Assembly: GCF_018128905.1 (NCBI RefSeq)
Contig: NZ_CP063808.1
Location: forward strand, 6,758,001 to 6,822,000
Reading direction: 5' to 3'
Length of the DNA: 64,000 bases
Source of the DNA: Streptomyces sp. A2-16
GTDB taxonomy: Bacteria > Actinomycetota > Actinomycetes > Streptomycetales > Streptomycetaceae
Position 1 is the stretch's first letter. Every line of letters begins with the position of its first letter. The notes under the pieces were generated by a model, which was not told where the DNA came from, made no database searches, and saw only the letters and a program-made list of their open reading frames with translations. The position numbers and the translations under genes are program-made. This document shows positions 57,974-64,000 of the stretch, piece by piece.

Positions 57974-59328
57974 AGACGTTCGAAGGAGCGGCGCAGCTCC
58001 CAGTCGGTGACCGCCGCGTCGAAGGCTTCGAGTTCGACGCGGGCCATGTTGCGGTAGTGCGCGACGACCTCGTCGCCGAAGGCGGCCTTGGCGATGGGGC
58101 TGTTCTCCCAGAGCTCGGCGGCCTCGCGCAGGGTGGTCGGGACGTGGGCGAAGTCGGCGGTGTAGGCGTTGCCGGGGCACGCCTCGGGCAGCTCCAGCTT
58201 GTGCTCGATGCCGTGGAGGCCGGCCGCGACCAGCCCGGCGACCGCGAGGTGCGGGTTGACGTCCCCGCCGGGGAGCCGGTTCTCGAAGCGCAGCGAGCGG
58301 CCGTGGCCGACGACGCGCAGCGCGCAGGTGCGGTTGTCGTTGCCCCACGCGACGGCCGTCGGGGCGAAGGAACCCGGCTGGAAGCGCTTGTAGGAGTTGA
58401 TGTTGGGGGCGTAGAGCAGCGAGAAGTCCCGCAGGGCCGCGAGCTGTCCGGCGAGGAAGTACCGCATCACGTCGGACATGCCGTCGGGGCCCGCCATCGC
58501 GTTGTTGCCGGCGGCGTCGGCGAGCGAGAGGTGGATGTGGCAGGAGTTGCCCTCGCGCTCGTTGTACTTGGCCATGAAGGTGAGCGACACGCCCTCCTGG
58601 GCGGCGATCTCCTTGGCGCCGGTCTTGTAGATGGCGTGCTGGTCGCAGGTGGTCAGGGCCTCGTCGTACTTGAACACGATCTCGTGCTGGCCCGGATTGC
58701 ACTCGCCCTTGGCGGACTCGACGGTGAGACCGGCGCCGGTCATGTCGTTGCGGATGCGCCGGAGCAGGGGTTCGATGCGGCCGGTGCCGAGCACCGAGTA
58801 GTCGATGTTGTACTGGTTCGCCGGCGTCAGCCCCCGGTAGTTCGCGTCCCAGGCCTGCTCGTAGGTGTCCTTGAAGACGATGAACTCCAGCTCGGTGCCG
58901 ACCTTGGCCGTGAAGCCGTGCTCGGCGAGCCGCTCCAGCTGGCGGCGCAGGATCTGGCGGGGCGCGGCGACGACCGGCGAGCCGTCCTCCCAGGCGAGGT
59001 CGGCGATGAGCATGGCCGTCCCGGCGTTCCAGGGCACGCGGCGCAGGGTGGCGAGGTCGGGGTGCATGGCGAAGTCGCCGTAGCCGCGGTCCCAGGAGGA
59101 CATCGCGTAGCCGTCGACAGTGTTCATCTCGGTGTCGACGGCGAGGAGGTAGTTGCAGCCCTCGGTGCCGTGGTGGAGTACCTCGTCGAGGAAGAAGCGG
59201 GCGGCGAACCTCTTGCCCTGGAGCCGTCCCTGCATGTCGGGGAAGGCCAGGACGACAGTGTCGATCTCGCCGCTCGCGACGAGGGCGTGCAGCTCCTCGA
59301 CGCTGAGCGGGGGTGTGCGGTCTGCCAC
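57970..59328 (-). CDS. glnA4: GlnA-like gamma-glutamyl ligase (GlnA4-type)
   Basis: GTG at 59328, seven bases after AAGGAG. A 452-residue glutamine synthetase fold: DMQGRLQGKRFAARFFL, GTELEFIVFKDTYE (metal Glu), CNPGQHEIVFKYDEALTTC, NEREGNSCHIHLSL, RTCALRVVGHGRSLRFENRL and GDVNPHLAVAGLVAAG. Unlike GlnA it lacks the adenylylation Tyr loop, and it belongs to the GlnA3/GlnA4 group. Streptomyces GlnA4 glutamylates ethanolamine, GlnA3 polyamines (known work; assignment by context and similarity here). The neighbours (dehydrogenases, GntR regulator, gamma-glutamyl hydrolase) form the matching pathway, so utilisation of ethanolamine or a related amine as nitrogen source is likely. Confidence 0.9.
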   Translation of the reverse strand: MADRTPPLSVEELHALVASGEIDTVVLAFPDMQGRLQGKRFAARFFLDEVLHHGTEGCNYLLAVDTEMNTVDGYAMSSWDRGYGDFAMHPDLATLRRVPWNAGTAMLIADLAWEDGSPVVAAPRQILRRQLERLAEHGFTAKVGTELEFIVFKDTYEQAWDANYRGLTPANQYNIDYSVLGTGRIEPLLRRIRNDMTGAGLTVESAKGECNPGQHEIVFKYDEALTTCDQHAIYKTGAKEIAAQEGVSLTFMAKYNEREGNSCHIHLSLADAAGNNAMAGPDGMSDVMRYFLAGQLAALRDFSLLYAPNINSYKRFQPGSFAPTAVAWGNDNRTCALRVVGHGRSLRFENRLPGGDVNPHLAVAGLVAAGLHGIEHKLELPEACPGNAYTADFAHVPTTLREAAELWENSPIAKAAFGDEVVAHYRNMARVELEAFDAAVTDWELRRSFERL

Positions 59329-59376
59329 GGGAGAGCTCCTTCGGCTGCGCGTTTTTCCGACCGGGCCGGGAGCCAT

Positions 59377-59399
59377 AAGGTATTGCTCTGAACCATTGC
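59377..59399. promoter_or_regulatory. shared 23-bp element, copy before glnA4-like and gntR genes
   Basis: AAGGTAT, then CT and TG at fixed spacing, then CCATTGC (59393-59399). The same arrangement occurs at 60185-60207 before the hydrolase. It lies between the divergent ligase and GntR genes. Likely the operator of the GntR regulator or part of both promoters. Confidence 0.7.
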
Positions 59400-59420
59400 T
59401 TGGGAAGGGGGCTCGGCCAT

Positions 59421-60158
59421 ATGTCGGTGGACGCTGACGGCGGTCCGGACGACAGGTTGACTCCGGTACTGCGGCCGGTCAGGGCGGGCAACGGCTTCGA
59501 GGAGGCGCTGGAGCAGATCCTCCAGGTCGTGCGGCTCGGGCTGGTGCCGGGGGGCGAGCGGCTGCCGGCGGAGCGGGAGCTCGCGGAGCGGCTCGGGATC
59601 AGCCGGGTGACGCTGCGCGAGGTCCTCAAGGTGCTCCAGGACCAGGGTCTCGTGGAGTCGCGGCGCGGACGGTACGGCGGCACGTTCGTGCTGCCCCGCG
59701 CCCAGGACGCCATCGGCGAGGAGGAGCTGCGGCGCCGGATCGCCGAGGTGGACATCGAGGACGTGCTGCGCTTCCGTGAGGTCCTGGAGGTGGGTGCGGC
59801 GGGCCTGTGCGCGGCGCACGGCCTCACCGAGGAGCAGGCGGAGCGGCTGCGCGAGGCGCTTGCGGCCACGCAGGAGGCGCCGCTGGCGGACTACCGGCGC
59901 CTGGACACCCTGCTGCACCTGACCCTGGCGGAGCTGTGCGGTTCACCGACGCTGACCGCCCAGTACGCGGCGGTACGGGCCTCGGTGAACGACCTCCTGG
60001 ACTGCATCCCGCTCCTGGTCCGCAACCTGGAGCACTCGCAGCGGCAGCACGCGGCGCTGGTCGAGGCGGTCCTCGACGGGGACGCCGACGGGGCGCGGGA
60101 GATGATGCGGGAGCACTGCGCGGGGACGGCGGCCCTGCTGCGGGGATTCCTGGCGTGA
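59421..60158 (+). CDS. GntR/FadR-family regulator of the glutamylation cluster
   Basis: ATG at 59421; 245 residues. N-terminal winged helix (about 24-90): FEEALEQILQVVRLGLVPGG, then ERLPAERELAERLGISRVTL and REVLKVLQDQG. The C-terminal FCD domain (about 105-240) is helical, with the metal/ligand residues expected from EVLEVGAAGLCAA, LDTLLHLTLAELCGSPTL and EHSQRQHAALVEAV. It diverges from the ligase operon and is followed by the hydrolase. A streptomycete GntR protein in this position controls ethanolamine and polyamine use, as I recall. It most likely binds the shared 23-bp element. Confidence 0.9.
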   Translation: MSVDADGGPDDRLTPVLRPVRAGNGFEEALEQILQVVRLGLVPGGERLPAERELAERLGISRVTLREVLKVLQDQGLVESRRGRYGGTFVLPRAQDAIGEEELRRRIAEVDIEDVLRFREVLEVGAAGLCAAHGLTEEQAERLREALAATQEAPLADYRRLDTLLHLTLAELCGSPTLTAQYAAVRASVNDLLDCIPLLVRNLEHSQRQHAALVEAVLDGDADGAREMMREHCAGTAALLRGFLA

Positions 60159-60184
60159 CCTTGCGGCCGGGCACCCGGAAGGCA

Positions 60185-60207
60185 AAGGTATGACTGTGGG
60201 CCATTGC
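60185..60207. promoter_or_regulatory. shared 23-bp element, copy before the hydrolase
   Basis: AAGGTAT (60185-60191), CT and TG at fixed positions, and CCATTGC (60201-60207), in the same order and spacing as at 59377-59399. It lies 18 bases before the hydrolase start codon. Confidence 0.7.
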
Positions 60208-60224
60208 AAGCCTGGGAGGGCCGA

Positions 60225-60917
60225 GTGACGACCGTACGACCGCTGATCGGTGTCAGCACGTATCTGGAGGCGGGCGCGCGCTGGGGCGTCTGGGAGCTGG
60301 AGGCGGCTCTGCTCCCGGCCGGCTATCCGCGACTGGTCCAGCGTGCGGGCGGTCTGGCCGCGATGCTCCCGCCGGACGCCCCGGAGCACGCGGCGGCGAC
60401 GGTGGCCCGCCTGGACGGCCTGGTGATCGCGGGCGGCCCGGACGTGGAGCCGGTCCACTACGGCGCGACGCCCGACCCCCGCACGGGACCGCCGGCACGC
60501 GCCCGTGACGCCTGGGAACTGGCCCTGATCCAGGCGGCGTTGACCGCCCGCGTCCCCCTGCTGGGCATCTGCCGGGGCATGCAGCTGCTGAACGTGGCCC
60601 TGGGCGGCACGCTCACCCAGCACATCGACGGGCACGCGGTGACCCCGGGCGTCTTCGGCCATCACGCGGTCAAGCCCGTACCGGGCACGGTGTACGGCGA
60701 CCTCGCCCCTGAGGAGACCGCCGTACCGACCTACCACCACCAGGCGGTGGACCGCCTCGGAACGGACCTGCTGCCCTCGGCACACGCCCCGGACGGCACC
60801 GTGGAGGCGGTCGAACTCCCCGGCCCCCACTGGGTGTTGGGCGTGCAGTGGCATCCGGAGATGGGTGCGGACCTGCGGGTGATGCGGGGGCTGGTGACGG
60901 CCGCCGGCTCCAGGTGA
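60225..60917 (+). CDS. gamma-glutamyl-GABA hydrolase-like class I glutamine amidotransferase (PuuD-like)
   Basis: GTG at 60225, behind GGGAGGG; 230 residues. Class I amidotransferase with nucleophile C116 (LLGICRGMQLLNVALGG) and catalytic pair H210, E212 (VLGVQWHPEMG). The N-terminal VRPLIGVSTYLEAGARWGVW, and AGGPDVEPVHYG (68-80), are typical of PuuD, which hydrolyses gamma-glutamyl-GABA to glutamate and GABA. In this cluster it should release glutamate and the oxidised amine (for ethanolamine, glycine). It closes the pathway started by the ligase and dehydrogenases, and is preceded by the shared element. Confidence 0.9.
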   Translation: MTTVRPLIGVSTYLEAGARWGVWELEAALLPAGYPRLVQRAGGLAAMLPPDAPEHAAATVARLDGLVIAGGPDVEPVHYGATPDPRTGPPARARDAWELALIQAALTARVPLLGICRGMQLLNVALGGTLTQHIDGHAVTPGVFGHHAVKPVPGTVYGDLAPEETAVPTYHHQAVDRLGTDLLPSAHAPDGTVEAVELPGPHWVLGVQWHPEMGADLRVMRGLVTAAGSR

Positions 60918-60955
60918 GCCGTCACCGGAGCCAGGGCCGGCATGGGCCGGCGTCC

Positions 60956-61080
60956 ACCGACTGGCCCCGTTTCCCGACGCTCGCCTCAACCGACTCGCCC
61001 CGTTTCCCGACGCCCGCCTCAACCGACTCGCCCCGTTTCCCGACGCCCGCCTCAACCGACTCGCCCCGTTTCCCGACGCC
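60956..61080. repeat. 33-bp tandem repeat (about 3.8 copies)
   Basis: Unit starts at 60956, 60989, 61022 and 61055 (last copy cut at about 61080). Core GCCCCGTTTCCCGACGC. The copies differ at only two positions in the first unit and none between the next two. It lies in the gap between the convergent hydrolase and LysR genes and is a candidate strain-variable minisatellite. Confidence 0.85.
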
Positions 61081-61107
61081 CCCTCCCCCGCCTCGCCGCG
61101 GCCCCCC

Positions 61108-62034
61108 CTACGCCCGCGTCAGCGACAGCAGGTCCCGGGCCGGTCCCACCGGACGGTGGCCCGTGGGCCAGACCGCGCGCAGGTCCCGGGCCAGGGACAC
61201 GCCCGCGACCGGGACCGCCACCAGTCGCCGCAGGGCGAGTTCGTCCCCTACCGCCAGTTCGCTCAGGACCGCCGGACCCGCTCCGCCCACCGCCGCCGCC
61301 TTCACCGCCGTGGTGGACGAGAGCTCGATCAGGGGGCGGGCCAGTCCTCCCAGCGCCGCGTCCAGGACCTGGCGGGTGCCCGAGCCCTTCTCGCGCAGGA
61401 TCAGCGGCGTCGCGGCCAGTTCGGCGGCTTCCAGGGGGCGTCGGCGCCGGGCCCAGACGTGGCCCGGCGCCGTCACCACGATGAGGCGGTCGTGGGCTAT
61501 GACCACCGAGTCGAGGCCGGAAGGGACCGTCAGGCCCTCCACGAAGCCGAGGTCGGCCTCGTCCGCCAGCAGCCGTTCCGCGACCGTCGCCGAGTTCCCC
61601 GCGTGCAGCGACACCGCCGTGTCCGGGCGTCCCGCGCGCAGGGCGAGCAGCCATCCCGGCAGCAGGTACTCCGCGATCGTCATGCTCGCCGCCACCCGCA
61701 GCCGCGAGTCGCGGCGGACCCGCAGCGCCTGCGCCCCGGCATCGAAGGCCTCCGCCGCCTCCACGATCCGCCGCGCCCAGTCCGTCACCAGCGCCCCGGC
61801 GTCGGTGAGCCGGGACCCCCGGGGCGAGCGGTCGACCAGGGCGACCCCCAGTTGCCGTTCCATCGAGCGGATGCGGCTGCTCGCCGCCGGCTGCGTGATG
61901 CCCAGCTCCCGAGCCGCCCCACCGAGACTGCCGAGGCGCGCCACGGCCAGCAGCAGTTCCAGCGCCCCGAGATCGGGCACGCGATGTGCCAGCATCCCGC
62001 CCACCGCCGGCCGAACCTCTCCCTCACCGCTCAT
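61108..62034 (-). CDS. LysR-family transcriptional regulator
   Basis: A 308-residue LTTR. The helix-turn-helix (about 20-80) reads LELLLAVARLGSLGGAAREL, GITQPAASSRIRSMERQLGV and ALVDRSPRGSRLTDAGALV. The effector domain follows (about 105-300; SRLRVAASMTIAEYLLPGWL, ADEADLGFVEGLTVPSGLDS, LREKGSGTRQVLDAALG). It is divergent from the TDT transporter with 70 bp between starts, the classic arrangement in which an LTTR activates its neighbour. Likely effector: the transporter substrate. Confidence 0.93.
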   Translation of the reverse strand: MSGEGEVRPAVGGMLAHRVPDLGALELLLAVARLGSLGGAARELGITQPAASSRIRSMERQLGVALVDRSPRGSRLTDAGALVTDWARRIVEAAEAFDAGAQALRVRRDSRLRVAASMTIAEYLLPGWLLALRAGRPDTAVSLHAGNSATVAERLLADEADLGFVEGLTVPSGLDSVVIAHDRLIVVTAPGHVWARRRRPLEAAELAATPLILREKGSGTRQVLDAALGGLARPLIELSSTTAVKAAAVGGAGPAVLSELAVGDELALRRLVAVPVAGVSLARDLRAVWPTGHRPVGPARDLLSLTRA

Positions 62035-62104
62035 AAAGACAGCTTATGCCCTCATAGAGCCGTACTCCCTGGTCGCGGCCCTCCCCCGGCGGCACCGTGG
62101 AGCC

Positions 62105-63229
<1,125 letters not shown>

Positions 63230-63856
63230 CGAGGGCGCAGGGCAGGCCGGGGAAGGCCTCCGGGCCGTCGTCGGGGGTGAAGGCGTACGGCTCGTCGGGC
63301 AGGACGACCACGTCAGGGGCCGCCGCCCGCAACTCCTCCAGGGGGACCTTCGGATAGCGGTCCCCGTGGCCGGTGTACAGATGGTCCACGCCGAGGCGGG
63401 AGAGCACGTCGCCCGCGAAGGTGTCGCGGCCCAGCACCATCCACGGCCTGCGCCAGATCGGCACGACCGCCGTCACCCGATGCTCGTCCGCGGGGAGCAC
63501 CGACCACGCCTCCTCGGCCTCGTCCAGCCAGCGCGGTCGTACGGGCACTCCGCACGCCGTCACGACCCTCGCCAGTTCCCGGAACGCCTGCGGGACGTCC
63601 CGCACCTCGGTGACCAGGACCTCCAGGCCCGCCTCGCGCAGCGCCGCGAGATCCGGCTCGCGGTTCTCCTCCTCGTTGGCGATCACCAGGTCGGGTGCGA
63701 GGGCGACGATCCGGTCGAGTTTCGGGTTCTTGGTGCCGCCGATCCGAGTGACGTCGAGGTCCGCCGGGTGGGTGCACCAGTCGGTGGCGCCGACCAGGGC
63801 GCCGGGTGCCGAGCGGGCGATCGCCTCGGTGAGCGAGGGGACCAGGGAGACGACTC

Positions 63857-64000
63857 TCACTGCCGGGGCCGGTCCTGGACCGCCTCGATGTGTTCGGCAA
63901 CCGCGACGACGACCACGCGGGTGTCCGCCACGGTCGCCCGCCAGCGGTGCCGCACCCCACCGGTCAGGTACAGGGTGTCGCCGCGCCCGAGACGGTAGGC
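63857..64000 (-). CDS. cupin-domain protein (partial, 3' end only; likely XRE-cupin regulator)
   Basis: Read on the minus strand from the right edge; 47 codons remain. They encode YRLGRGDTLYLTGGVRHRWR then ATVADTRVVVVAVAEHIEAV, the end of a cupin barrel with a GxxxH-type strand (GGVRHRW). Such C-terminal cupins usually follow an XRE helix-turn-helix in streptomycetes, but that part lies outside the window. Stop overlaps the next start (GTGA), so it is coupled to the metal-receptor gene. Confidence 0.8.
   Translation of the reverse strand, partial: AYRLGRGDTLYLTGGVRHRWRATVADTRVVVVAVAEHIEAVQDRPRQ

Noticed and set aside
60956..61080. Possible CRISPR array
   Set aside because: The 33-bp units are head-to-tail with no spacers and no cas gene nearby; a minisatellite.

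Overview
High-GC actinobacterial chromosome, almost certainly Streptomyces. Evidence: very strong G/C third-position bias, GTG/TTG starts with GGAGG-type ribosome binding sites, many 4-nt stop/start overlaps, an intact argC-J-B-D-R cluster with ARG boxes, an infC-rpmI-rplT...pheS-pheT block, a glnA4-like glutamine synthetase locus, an orphan mycosin, and five copies of a dispersed intergenic repeat familiar from Streptomyces. The content is mostly core chromosome. I see no insertion sequence, prophage, CRISPR array, tRNA or rRNA.

Layout. 1-7800: HAD phosphatase (cut by the left edge), two small membrane proteins, a GNAT acetyltransferase, a sigma-like factor, a secreted glycerophosphodiesterase, a PlsC-type acyltransferase, a TetR-MFS efflux operon with a perfect palindromic operator, and an aldo/keto reductase. 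7889-10451: argH with ARG boxes, divergent from a secreted protein built from two nearly identical cysteine-bearing domains. 10573-18401: a flavin-oxidoreductase-fold protein, then a two-component system (sensor and OmpR-type regulator) divergent from a redox operon. That operon holds two ferric-reductase-like b-heme/flavin membrane oxidoreductases, each followed by a secreted FMN-binding protein, and ends with an ApbE flavin transferase. Together they look like a complete flavinylated extracytoplasmic electron-transfer module. 18472-23302: argR, argD, argB, argJ, argC. 23368-36470: a YfhO membrane protein, a secreted arabinofuranosidase-like enzyme, assorted small enzymes, a MocR regulator and EamA transporter whose start codons overlap head to head, a secreted GHL10-type glycosylhydrolase, a 3-hydroxyacyl-CoA dehydrogenase and a tiny membrane protein.

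36496-48035: Nudix hydrolase, TPR regulator, PP2C phosphatase, then the translation block on the minus strand (infC with an AUC start and a leader hairpin/U-tract, rpmI, rplT, a SpoU rRNA methyltransferase, a PAS histidine kinase, pheS, pheT) ending in two strong hairpins; a DUF1844 protein lies divergent from infC. 48037-55775: SseB protein, beta-lactamase-fold protein, a mycosin coupled to a long proline-rich membrane protein, an alanine-racemase-fold enzyme and a DUF2510 protein. 55797-60917: a glutamylation pathway (SDR, aldehyde dehydrogenase, glutamine synthetase-like ligase, a divergent GntR regulator and a class I amidotransferase hydrolase). It resembles the GlnA4 ethanolamine/polyamine route, and the same 23-bp element sits before both divergent sides. 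60956-64000: a 33-bp minisatellite, LysR regulator, TDT-family transporter, a metal-receptor-fold protein and the 3' end of a cupin gene cut by the right edge.

The candidates I would follow first are the flavinylated electron-transfer locus with its CTCTGA operator repeats, the shared element of the glutamylation genes, the head-to-head overlapping start codons at 32515-32518, and the infC leader.
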